NCBI GenBank assembly: GCA_045562575.1 | Contig: JBJKVQ010000020.1 | Coordinates: 1 to 64,000, forward strand | Source of the DNA: UBA6952 sp045562575 | Lineage (GTDB): Bacteria > Chloroflexota > Dehalococcoidia > Lucifugimonadales > UBA6952 | Length of the DNA stretch: 64,000 nt | Direction of reading: 5' to 3' | Shown here: positions 45,020-52,903 of the stretch, piece by piece | Layout of the letters: each line of letters begins with the position of its first letter | How positions within the stretch are numbered: the stretch's first letter is position 1 | Made by a program: the position numbers and the translations under genes | The notes under the pieces: model-generated | The model's database searches: none | Told to the model about the DNA's origin: nothing | Seen by the model: only the letters and a program-made list of their open reading frames with translations

Positions 45020-46180
45020 TTAAGCTGGAAGTGCCTGAATCATACCTAACTCAACGTTTCCTGGTGTATCAATTATTCCTTCTGCTACTCTAGCGCGATG
45101 CTCAAAGGTTGAACCCATTCTCATTGACCAAGAAGCTACTCGTCTGTACCACAAATGAATATCAAATTCCATCATGAAGCCCATGCCACCATGAATCATT
45201 TGTGAATAAACAGTAACGTGTTGTAACTTGTCATTACAGAATGCTTTAGCTTGTGAAACTTCTACCTGGTAGGTCTGACCTTGGTCGATTTTCCAAATTG
45301 CTTCACGGGTAAGTAATTCACCACCATCGATATACATAACTGCATCAGCTAACATGTGTGCAACTGATTGAAAAGCACCAATCGGTCGACCAAAAGCTAC
45401 ACGATTTTTTGAATAATCAAGAGCCATTTCAAAATCTTTTCTTGCAGCACCACACATTTGGCTAGCATAAAAAACAGCTCCTAAATCTAGCATATACTCA
45501 GCTGTAGTCCATCCTTTGTCGATTTCTCCAATCAAACTATCGGCTGATACTTTCACATTGTCAAAAATTACTGCAAACTGTTTATCTTTTGCTGTTGGAA
45601 CTTCTTTTTCTGTAGAAATTCCTGCTGCACCAGTATCAACTAAAAATAGTCCTAATCCTTTACCTGTATTAGCTGTAACTATCAATTTGTCTGCTTGATT
45701 AAAATTATCAACAAATAATTTTTTTCCGTTGAGAACATAATCAGACCCATCAGCAGTAGCTGTGGTTTTAACAGCGGATTCTATCAAACGAGGATCAGTT
45801 TCTTGGAATGAATATGTCAATATAAGATCACCAGATGCAACTTGAGGAAGTATATCGCTCTTCATAGCCTCTGATCCATCTTTAGCAATAGTCAAAGCTG
45901 CAACCATAGTACTAAGCAAAGGAACTGGGGCCATATGTCGACCAACTTCTTCGAAAATTAATCCTAAAAACTGTAAAGGCTCACCAAGTCCTCCATATTG
46001 TTCTGGCAAAGACAAAGCTGTCCAACCCAATTCAGAGGCTACTCTTTTCCACATATCCTGGGAATAGCCTAACTCATCTTTTTCCATATCTCTTACTAAA
46101 CTTGTAGGACATTCGCCCTGTAAGAATTCTCTAGCAAGATTACGTATCATTTCTTCATTTTCAGATAACAAGACATCCAT
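45020..46180 (-). CDS. Acyl-CoA dehydrogenase family protein (degenerate partner subunit)
   Basis: This 386-residue protein has the acyl-CoA dehydrogenase fold: an N-terminal helical domain, a beta domain around SYSFQETDPRL and a C-terminal helical domain with NRVAFGRPIGAFQSVAHMLAD. The usual FAD/substrate motif (x-TEP-x-x-GSD) is replaced by FQETDPRLIE, so it may not bind FAD well by itself. It lies 54 bases downstream of another acyl-CoA dehydrogenase on the same strand. Such uneven pairs form alpha2-beta2 enzymes in actinobacterial sterol catabolism. AAGGTGAT precedes the ATG. Confidence 0.85.
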   Translation of the reverse strand: MDVLLSENEEMIRNLAREFLQGECPTSLVRDMEKDELGYSQDMWKRVASELGWTALSLPEQYGGLGEPLQFLGLIFEEVGRHMAPVPLLSTMVAALTIAKDGSEAMKSDILPQVASGDLILTYSFQETDPRLIESAVKTTATADGSDYVLNGKKLFVDNFNQADKLIVTANTGKGLGLFLVDTGAAGISTEKEVPTAKDKQFAVIFDNVKVSADSLIGEIDKGWTTAEYMLDLGAVFYASQMCGAARKDFEMALDYSKNRVAFGRPIGAFQSVAHMLADAVMYIDGGELLTREAIWKIDQGQTYQVEVSQAKAFCNDKLQHVTVYSQMIHGGMGFMMEFDIHLWYRRVASWSMRMGSTFEHRARVAEGIIDTPGNVELGMIQALPA

Positions 46181-46234
46181 TAGATCACCTTCTTGATATA
46201 ATTAAATTTGTAATAGTTGTTGCTTAGAGAATTA

Positions 46235-47437
46235 TTATCCTCTTGGGAGGCCTAATCCACGTCTTGCAACTTGATCTCTCATAATTTGAACACTTCCATG
46301 GTTAATCCCTGATTGGAATGCACCAAGAAGATTATGAGCAAACAAACCACTTTCAACATTATTTGATGAAGTATTTAATAGCTGTCCATAAGGTCCAAGC
46401 ATTTGTGCATAGGCCTCTGTTGCACGCAATCCATGCTCTGGAGCCCATACTTTTTCTGCAGAACCTTCATAAGTGAAGTTTCCTCCAGATTCAACAATTG
46501 ACATACTTCTCCAAGTCATCAAACGACATACTTGAGCTTCAATCCACATTTCTGCAACTTTATCACGTACAGTAGGATTATTTTTAATATTAAGATATTC
46601 AGCTGAATCATTTTTAGCTAGATTAACAATATCTTCATCTCTTCGTACTGAAATAAGATAACGTGATGCTCCAACTCTATCCAAATTCAATCCCATAGCT
46701 CCAACATACCAACCCATATTCAATTCACCCAACAAACTACTTTTTGGAATTCGAACATTTTCATAAAAAGTTTCGTTAGTTCTTGGTGTACCGTAAGTTG
46801 TACCTTCAGGAGCAGGAGGGTCATTTTGTATTGTCCATAAAGGTCGTACGGTAATACCAGGAGTATCCATAGGAAGCAAGAAAATAGAAATACCCCTATG
46901 CTTAGGAGCTTCTGGATCTGTTCTTGCCATTAAATACAAATGGGTAGAAACATGAGCTGAGGAGGTGTAAATCTTTTGACCATTAATGACAAAGTCATCT
47001 CCATCTTCAACTGCCCTACATTGTAAAGATGCTAGGTCTGCACCTCCACTTGGTTCGGTAAAACCTTGAGCAAAACTAATCTCACCCTTAATAATTCCTG
47101 GGATATAATAGTCTTTTTGTTCTTGTGTTCCTGCAGCCATAATAGCTGGGGCTCCACTACCACCACCACCAACTGATAAACCAACTCTTGCAAATTCTTC
47201 TTCTACGAGATACTGAGTTAAACGATCACCGCCTTGACCACCATATTCTTTTGGCCAAGAGATACCTAACCAACCTCGTTCACCTATTTTCTTAAATAAT
47301 TCATTCATCAAAGGACCTCTACCGTCTTCACCACGGCCGTGAACCTCTTCGACGACGTCTTGAGTCATGTTTTCTGCTATAAAATCACGAACGTCTTGAC
47401 GCAAAGCCTGTTGGGAGCTAGCATACCCAAAATCCAT
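46235..47437 (-). CDS. Acyl-CoA dehydrogenase
   Basis: This 400-residue FAD-dependent enzyme introduces an alpha-beta double bond into an acyl-CoA. The FAD motif is FTEPSGGADLAS, GQKIYTSSAH is present, and the terminal helical domain carries the expected ACAD residues. SWPKEYGGQGG is a family mark. GGAGG sits just before the ATG. It is followed by a second, degenerate ACAD gene, with which it may form a heteromer. The substrate (branched, sterol-like or other) cannot be told. Confidence 0.9.
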   Translation of the reverse strand: MDFGYASSQQALRQDVRDFIAENMTQDVVEEVHGRGEDGRGPLMNELFKKIGERGWLGISWPKEYGGQGGDRLTQYLVEEEFARVGLSVGGGGSGAPAIMAAGTQEQKDYYIPGIIKGEISFAQGFTEPSGGADLASLQCRAVEDGDDFVINGQKIYTSSAHVSTHLYLMARTDPEAPKHRGISIFLLPMDTPGITVRPLWTIQNDPPAPEGTTYGTPRTNETFYENVRIPKSSLLGELNMGWYVGAMGLNLDRVGASRYLISVRRDEDIVNLAKNDSAEYLNIKNNPTVRDKVAEMWIEAQVCRLMTWRSMSIVESGGNFTYEGSAEKVWAPEHGLRATEAYAQMLGPYGQLLNTSSNNVESGLFAHNLLGAFQSGINHGSVQIMRDQVARRGLGLPRG

Positions 47438-47591
47438 ATCGAACCTCCAAAACTATTATAATTCAATAAATAATTTACTTTAGTACTTTGTTGTCAGCAT
47501 ATTTTGCACCTCTGATTATAGTATGTCAATAGAAAAGAAGTGTTAAGAATATACTGCTTATATTCTACTACGAATTTTATTAATCTTAAAG

Positions 47592-48083
47592 CTATAAAAT
47601 ATCCCTATTCTCCAAACTAATTAAATATTCCTTAGAATGTATCCCCCCACCATAACCTACAAGCTTACCCGACTTTCCAATTACTCTATGACACGGAATA
47701 ATTATGCTTATTGGATTAAGACTATTTGCATGACCAATTGCCCTAACCGATTTAATATTCCCTATGTTTTGAGCCTGTTCCGAATAACTAATTGTCATCC
47801 CATAGGGTATTTGTAATAGCGAATTCCAGGCGTTAATTTGAAAATCTGTGCCTTCATAATATATTGGTAAATCAAATACTGTTCTTTCTCTAGAAAAATA
47901 TTGTCCTATTTGTAATTCAGTAAGATTAATTAAGCTATTTTCTTGAGACAATGCAGAGTCAAATAATTGTTGAAAATGATTAAGTTTTTTTTCATACACA
48001 ACTGCTCGCAAATGGGTTTTGTCTGTTAATAGATACAAATAACCGAGTGGAGAGTTTATTTTTTTATAAAAGTATTCACTCAT
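47592..48083 (-). CDS. ogt: Methylated-DNA-[protein]-cysteine S-methyltransferase
   Basis: This roughly 163-residue DNA repair protein removes alkyl groups from O6-methylguanine onto its own cysteine. The active motif is IIPCHRVIG, followed by KLVGYGGG; the helix-turn-helix region precedes it (SVRAIGHANS). The start at 48083 gives MSEYFYKKIN; an in-frame ATG at 48101 would add six residues. It stands between the ACAD genes and an amidohydrolase gene on the same strand. Confidence 0.93.
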   Translation of the reverse strand: MSEYFYKKINSPLGYLYLLTDKTHLRAVVYEKKLNHFQQLFDSALSQENSLINLTELQIGQYFSRERTVFDLPIYYEGTDFQINAWNSLLQIPYGMTISYSEQAQNIGNIKSVRAIGHANSLNPISIIIPCHRVIGKSGKLVGYGGGIHSKEYLISLENRDIL

Positions 48084-48172
48084 ATTCTTTCCCAGTTTCA
48101 TTAAATCTTAAATTTGTTTTTTAAAAAATAATAGTTTCTGGCAAATGAGCCTTCAAGAGAAAAAATAATATC

Positions 48173-49558
48173 TCAAGAGAGAAACTGGTCAAATTCTTCT
48201 GGAATTATAATATCGCCCCATTGTTTCTTAAGGGCACTCCATGCACGAATCGTTGCATTTTGAGCTTCGTTTATTACTTCTTCTTCATCCATGGTTAAAA
48301 CTTTACCTTCTTTCATAACCCATTCACCATCCACAATAACGGACTCTACGTCTGATGCCTGTCCATAATGAACTAAAGTAGATAAGGTATCGATCACTGG
48401 AGATAAGTGTGGTCTATCTAAACGAACTATAGATATGTCCGCCTTCATATTTTTACTAATTCTCCCTAAATCTTCTCGTTCTAACGAATATGCTGGGTTT
48501 ATAGTAGCCCAGTTAAAAATTTCTTTAGGTGTTGGAATTCCTGTATCTTCACGCATACCTCTATTTAAAATTAAACCAACTCTCATTGCTTCAAACATAT
48601 CTTCTGACATGTTATCTGTACCTAGAGTTACATTTACACCCAAATCCACTAAGCCTGGCATATTGGCTAATGCATGATACCCTCTTCTTGCGCTGGATGC
48701 TGGACAGTGTGCCATCGATGTACCAGTCTCAGACAAAAGCCCGATATCAGAAGTAGTACAGTATGTACAATGTGCTGCTAAAACATCTCTTCCTAGCCAG
48801 TCATTTTCAAGCAAATATTCAACAGGCGTTTTACCTTCTGCCATAGATTTGACTTGAGTGACTTCTTGCTCTGATTGCGCTAAATGTATAGTTCGCCTTA
48901 AACCTTTAGAATGCGCTATATCATTAAGTTCTCTTAGTAACCATGGAGAACAATTATCAGTTGCATGAGCAGCTACCATACATTGAACCCTATTATTTTT
49001 TGTCGCATGATGATTATCAATTAATTCGAGTGTTCTCTTTAGAAAAGCATCACCCCAGGACTTATCATACCTATAACCTGTAGTTCGAATTTCTGTTGTA
49101 ACTGCATCTGCTGCTGATTCTGCTAAATATAATCTAAGACCAGTATTTGCCATAGTTTCAGCATAAGAATTAACAAACCTTAATGGATCTACCATTGTTG
49201 TTGTTCCTGACTTTATAGCTTCCAAGCATCCTACTGCCGCTAAAGCTTTTCTATCCTCATCAGTCATAACAAAAGAAATTGGAACCATATATCCATAAAC
49301 CCTATCGGCAGAACCGGCATTTTCAATTGCACCTCTTAAAACATTTAACACTGAGTGTGTATGATTATTTATAAGTCCAGGTATAATTAATCGATTTTTC
49401 AAAACATGTTTATCAAAATTCTGATACTTAGATTCAAGAAGATCAGAATCACCTACATCAATAATTTTATCGTTATCTATAGCAACTGAGCCATTAGTTA
49501 TAACTTTATCATTTTGTTCCCCAGTAATGATTGTTGCACGTGTAAGCAATATACCCAT
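48173..49558 (-). CDS. Amidohydrolase family protein (ATZ/TRZ-like)
   Basis: This 461-residue metal-dependent hydrolase shows the N-terminal metal pair HTH (NNHTHSVL), a second His in RRTIHLAQSE, a third in LAAHCTYC and the catalytic Asp in LGTDNMSED. It resembles chlorohydrolase/guanine deaminase-like enzymes that deaminate or dechlorinate heterocycles. It starts 11 bases after a DUF1028 gene and probably shares its transcript. The actual substrate is unknown. Confidence 0.9.
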   Translation of the reverse strand: MGILLTRATIITGEQNDKVITNGSVAIDNDKIIDVGDSDLLESKYQNFDKHVLKNRLIIPGLINNHTHSVLNVLRGAIENAGSADRVYGYMVPISFVMTDEDRKALAAVGCLEAIKSGTTTMVDPLRFVNSYAETMANTGLRLYLAESAADAVTTEIRTTGYRYDKSWGDAFLKRTLELIDNHHATKNNRVQCMVAAHATDNCSPWLLRELNDIAHSKGLRRTIHLAQSEQEVTQVKSMAEGKTPVEYLLENDWLGRDVLAAHCTYCTTSDIGLLSETGTSMAHCPASSARRGYHALANMPGLVDLGVNVTLGTDNMSEDMFEAMRVGLILNRGMREDTGIPTPKEIFNWATINPAYSLEREDLGRISKNMKADISIVRLDRPHLSPVIDTLSTLVHYGQASDVESVIVDGEWVMKEGKVLTMDEEEVINEAQNATIRAWSALKKQWGDIIIPEEFDQFLS

Positions 49559-49569
49559 TTCAATATCCT

Positions 49570-50265
49570 TTATGTTAAGTCTTTAAGTTCTACTGCTGCA
49601 TCAGGATCTTTGGGTCTCATTAAAAAGTAATCCAATCTTCTTCTGTAGAGATCTAATATCCTTCGTAGCTCTTTGACAGCTGTACTATGTTCGTCAACCC
49701 GTAAATCTACCCGAGCAAAAGTATCATGGCCATAAACTAAAATTGCTGCAGAGTGATACGGTGTCATATCTTCAATTTCACCACCTGCATCCAATCCTGA
49801 TTCTAAACTTAGCATTAATCTTTGTTCTAAATCTTCATCTGCATTACTTTCAAAAGTTTCTGCCATAGCATCAATTACGTTTATTCCTACTAAACCATTG
49901 CCTAAAGCAATGTAATTATCACCCTCGCGGTGACCTGCCCATGCTCCATTTAATTCTCCACTTCGAGCTGCAGTACGACCATCAATGTCGATAATACCAA
50001 TTTGTCTACGTTCAATATATGGATCAGATTTGGATAATTCATTCATAGTAGCTTGTGCAGAATAGCCAGTTGAAAGGAGTTTCAGTGCAAACTTACCTAA
50101 ACGAGGATCAGTAGATGCCTGTGTTGTAATAGCTCCTACATTAGGTTGTACGTGAGGGCATCTTGAACCAACGCATAAGTCTGAGGTAGTTACAGCAACG
50201 CCAAACATCCCTGTTCTGCTACATCTCCCCACAATCGAAAAAGTACTACTATCTATACCTATCAT
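49570..50265 (-). CDS. DUF1028 family protein (Ntn-hydrolase-like)
   Basis: This 231-residue protein opens with STFSIVGRCSRTGMFGVAVTTS. It contains GALTT-like GAITTQAS and the YIALGNGLVG motif of DUF1028. Members resemble N-terminal nucleophile hydrolases and are often next to amidohydrolase or peptidase genes, as here (11-base gap). The function is not established. Confidence 0.9.
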   Translation of the reverse strand: MIGIDSSTFSIVGRCSRTGMFGVAVTTSDLCVGSRCPHVQPNVGAITTQASTDPRLGKFALKLLSTGYSAQATMNELSKSDPYIERRQIGIIDIDGRTAARSGELNGAWAGHREGDNYIALGNGLVGINVIDAMAETFESNADEDLEQRLMLSLESGLDAGGEIEDMTPYHSAAILVYGHDTFARVDLRVDEHSTAVKELRRILDLYRRRLDYFLMRPKDPDAAVELKDLT

Positions 50266-50300
50266 TACACACCTACAGTCAGATTTATTCGGAAAATTGA

Positions 50301-50377
50301 TGGAGGCGACGGCGGGATTCGAACCCGCGAATAGAGGTTTTGCAGACCCCGGCCTTAGACCACTTGGCTACGTCGCC
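50301..50377 (-). tRNA. tRNA-Cys (anticodon GCA)
   Basis: On the minus strand: acceptor GGCGACG pairing CGTCGCC, anticodon GCA in GTCTGCAAAAC, T arm GCGGGTTCGAATCCCGC, discriminator T. CCA is encoded at 50303-50301. It is the last of a three-tRNA cluster. Confidence 0.96.
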
Positions 50378-50397
50378 ATAATAAATTCTTTTTTTAA

Positions 50398-50481
50398 TGC
50401 CGAGGAGGAGACTTGAACTCCTACGAGCTTTCGCTCACGGCCCCCTCAAGACCGCGTGTCTACCGATTCCACCACCTCGGC
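50398..50481 (-). tRNA. tRNA-Leu (anticodon GAG)
   Basis: A class II tRNA on the minus strand: acceptor GCCGAGG/CCTCGGC, anticodon stem CGGTC/GGCCG with loop TTGAGGG (anticodon GAG), variable arm TGAGCGAAAGCTCG. Discriminator A. CCA is not encoded. Confidence 0.95.
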
Positions 50482-50494
50482 CCATGGATTTATC

Positions 50495-50570
50495 TGGCAG
50501 GGGTGCGAGGGCTCGAACCCCGGACCTACGGTTTTGGAGACCGCCGCTCTTCCAGCTGAGCTACACCCCT
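50495..50570 (-). tRNA. tRNA-Trp (anticodon CCA)
   Basis: On the minus strand: acceptor AGGGGTG/CACCCCT, anticodon CCA in GGTCTCCAAAACC, T arm CGGGGTTCGAGCCCTC, discriminator G. The 3' CCA is encoded at 50497-50495. It is the first gene of the Trp-Leu-Cys cluster, which has spacers of 13 and 20 bases. Confidence 0.96.
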
Positions 50571-50636
50571 AAGGTTTAAACATCGTTTATGCTCACCAGA
50601 AGCTACAGTATACAGAAATTTAGCATCGAAAATCAA

Positions 50637-51476
50637 TTACGTCAATTTTTCTTTTGGTCCAACTAATTCTTCTAAGGAGTCAGAACTATTATTGCGTTCA
50701 GATTCTCTATACCATTGAAAAAATATTATACCCATGAATAAAAAGAAAACAAATGCTCCAGGAATTTTCATAATAAGGCCACCTATTTGTTGATCTTCAA
50801 TTCTGCTAAGACCCCATAATACTGGTAAATCACTATACCAATAATATATTTCTCCTCGAGAGAAAGTGATGGCTGCCCCAACAAATCCCATGGGTAGAGT
50901 TTGAAAAAACAAATATATTATTCGTATTGGGTACCCTAATCTTTGAACTTGAGCTGAAGCTCCTAATAGTGGCCACCACAATACTAATGCGCCAAACATG
51001 AAAACTAAATGTTCAATAATATGAAGCCAATGATTTGATAATGAAAGGTCATAAACCCAAGGAATATGAAAACCAAAAATAACAATGTTTGATAAGAAAA
51101 AGGCAATTATAGGATTAGCGAATATACGAAAGATCATTCTTAATATTGTCAGTTGGAACATCCAAGTCCATAACCATGGTGGTATTCCTTTTATAAATAA
51201 TGGTATAGCAACTAAAATAAGTAAAAGATGTTGTGTCATATGAGCACTAAACAAAAATCGATCCGCAAGTTCATGGATAAATGAAGTTAGGGCTATGTAT
51301 ACAATTATATTTGCCAAAGTGAAATATAGTAGTCTTCTATTATCAATTTCAGGAGCTAGATTATATTTCTCTCTTAGTGGAATGATCGCATATATATAGA
51401 GAGATTGAAGCAGTAAAACTCCAATAATTATTTCGAAATGCAAATGCCATTCAGTCCAAGAAAATTGATCATTCAT
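50637..51476 (-). CDS. ctaG: Cytochrome c oxidase assembly factor CtaG (caa3 type)
   Basis: This 279-residue polytopic membrane protein has about seven helices. It carries the family motifs SAHMTQHLLLILVAIPL, FGFHIPWVYDLSL, WLHIIEHLVFM and LWWPLLG, with conserved His residues. CtaG-type proteins of caa3 oxidases assist copper insertion in Gram-positives and relatives. It is last in the oxidase operon. Confidence 0.9.
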   Translation of the reverse strand: MNDQFSWTEWHLHFEIIIGVLLLQSLYIYAIIPLREKYNLAPEIDNRRLLYFTLANIIVYIALTSFIHELADRFLFSAHMTQHLLLILVAIPLFIKGIPPWLWTWMFQLTILRMIFRIFANPIIAFFLSNIVIFGFHIPWVYDLSLSNHWLHIIEHLVFMFGALVLWWPLLGASAQVQRLGYPIRIIYLFFQTLPMGFVGAAITFSRGEIYYWYSDLPVLWGLSRIEDQQIGGLIMKIPGAFVFFLFMGIIFFQWYRESERNNSSDSLEELVGPKEKLT

Positions 51477-51509
51477 ATAACTATTATAAGATACTAGTTA
51501 TTTTTTGTC

Positions 51510-51938
51510 TTATTCGTTATCGATAACTCTTAAACGTCTAAAAGTAAGAATGGTTCCTACAATCATGCTACCACTTAATAGAACAGCCGTAATTATAGCC
51601 ATGAAATTAGCCATTTGATTCCAACCGTCTTCAGTACCAGTAGCGGTTATTATTTGAATGAATAAATATATTGCTACAAGAATAATAAAAGCTGCAGTAG
51701 CAGCACCAATTACTTTTCTAAATAAAAGATTTTCTGAAGCTGCTACACCTGCAGCACCAATAGCCAAAAGTGTTATGACTGTTGCTCCTATAACAGCGTA
51801 AGGTTCTAAAATTCCAAATCTTTTATGCTCTAGATGAGCAAGGTATGTCAATGCTTCTCCAATACCAAAAATCAATCCTAGCGTAAAAAAAACTACTATG
51901 AATGGAACCCAAAAAGCAGAAAACAGTCTGTCCATCAA
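51510..51938 (-). CDS. Hypothetical four-helix membrane protein in oxidase operon
   Basis: This 142-residue protein has four predicted membrane helices (about 10-32, 47-68, 75-95 and 110-130) and charged ends. I know no family for it. Its place between the subunit IV gene (23-base gap) and ctaG (33-base gap) suggests a role in oxidase assembly or as a small subunit. Confidence 0.65.
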   Translation of the reverse strand: MMDRLFSAFWVPFIVVFFTLGLIFGIGEALTYLAHLEHKRFGILEPYAVIGATVITLLAIGAAGVAASENLLFRKVIGAATAAFIILVAIYLFIQIITATGTEDGWNQMANFMAIITAVLLSGSMIVGTILTFRRLRVIDNE

Positions 51939-51961
51939 ACTAACCTTTCATTTATCAACAA

Positions 51962-52258
51962 TTAAATAAAAACACCAAACAGCAACATGAGTGCACATAA
52001 AACATAAATTGCAAGTATCAATCCACTACCAAATAGTATGGTAAATAACTTATTATCAAATTTTAAATGCATATAATAGCCTACAACAACAATAAATTTG
52101 CCTACTGAAAGAATCAATAATATTGGTAGTAATAATGCTGAAAGTGCTTCTATATAAACAACAGCAACTTCAATTGCTGTCACAACACTTAATATAAGAG
52201 CAATAACAACGTACTTTAAAGAACTAGGATGTTCTGTATTATGATGTTCAGTAGCCAT
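51962..52258 (-). CDS. coxD: Cytochrome c oxidase subunit IV (prokaryotic)
   Basis: This 98-residue protein has three hydrophobic helices and a His-rich start (ATEHHNTEHPSS). It matches the prokaryotic COX4 family: VIALILSVVTAIEVAVVY, then VVVGYYMHLKFD, the family signature. It sits directly after subunit III in the operon. Confidence 0.9.
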   Translation of the reverse strand: MATEHHNTEHPSSLKYVVIALILSVVTAIEVAVVYIEALSALLLPILLILSVGKFIVVVGYYMHLKFDNKLFTILFGSGLILAIYVLCALMLLFGVFI

Positions 52259-52277
52259 AATTTCTCCCTATACTAAA

Positions 52278-52883
52278 TTAATGAACAATATTCGGTGCTT
52301 CAATAAGATAAACAACAGTAAATATCACAATCCAAACGATATCAACAAAGTGCCAATACAAACCAGCTAACTCAATATTTAGGCTTTGTTCTTGCGATAA
52401 TCTACCTCTAAGTGACATGATGAAAAAGGACATCAAAATTACAACACCAAAGGTAACATGTAAACCATGAAAGCTTGTAAGTGTAAAGAAGCTCGATCCA
52501 AATAAATTACCTTGTAAGGTAACTCCTTGTTCAACAAAAACTGTAAATTCGAAATATTGACCACCAAGAAATATACAACCCAAAATAGAAGTAGCAAGTA
52601 ACCATATTCTTAATCGGGTATGATCTCCTCTTTGTATTGCACTTAGTGCCAAAACCATAGTTAAACTACTCATCAAAAGAACAAATGCACTTACTGAAGT
52701 GTATGGAATATTAAATACTTCATAAGGATAAGGCCCTACTACACTTTTACCTCTGTATAGTAGATAAGTTGAAACAAGGGAGGCAAAAAACAAACAATCT
52801 GAACCAATAAAGGCCCACATCATAACTTTACGATTATCTAATCCTGTTGTTGTGGTATGACCTGCTGTTTCATGTGTAGTCAT
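52278..52883 (-). CDS. coxC: Cytochrome c oxidase subunit III
   Basis: This 201-residue protein has five membrane helices, the usual number for bacterial caa3-type subunit III lacking the first two helices. It shows VMMWAFIGSDCLFFASLVSTYLLYRG split across helix 1, FTLTSFHGLHVTFGV and LAGLYWHFVDIVWIVIF, which are typical. It follows coxA by 20 bases. Confidence 0.95.
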   Translation of the reverse strand: MTTHETAGHTTTTGLDNRKVMMWAFIGSDCLFFASLVSTYLLYRGKSVVGPYPYEVFNIPYTSVSAFVLLMSSLTMVLALSAIQRGDHTRLRIWLLATSILGCIFLGGQYFEFTVFVEQGVTLQGNLFGSSFFTLTSFHGLHVTFGVVILMSFFIMSLRGRLSQEQSLNIELAGLYWHFVDIVWIVIFTVVYLIEAPNIVH

Positions 52884-52903
52884 ATTTAAAATACTCCCAT
52901 TCT

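Noticed and set aside
48153..48180. Direct repeat TCAAGAGA (48153-48160 and 48173-48180) at the end of the amidohydrolase gene
   Set aside because: It is too short, partly inside the coding sequence, and has no hairpin or mobile-element context.
51479..51510. Inverted repeat TAACTA...TAGTTA followed by T residues between ctaG and the 142-residue gene
   Set aside because: The stem is short and AT-only, and no plus-strand gene ends there. It is not a credible terminator.
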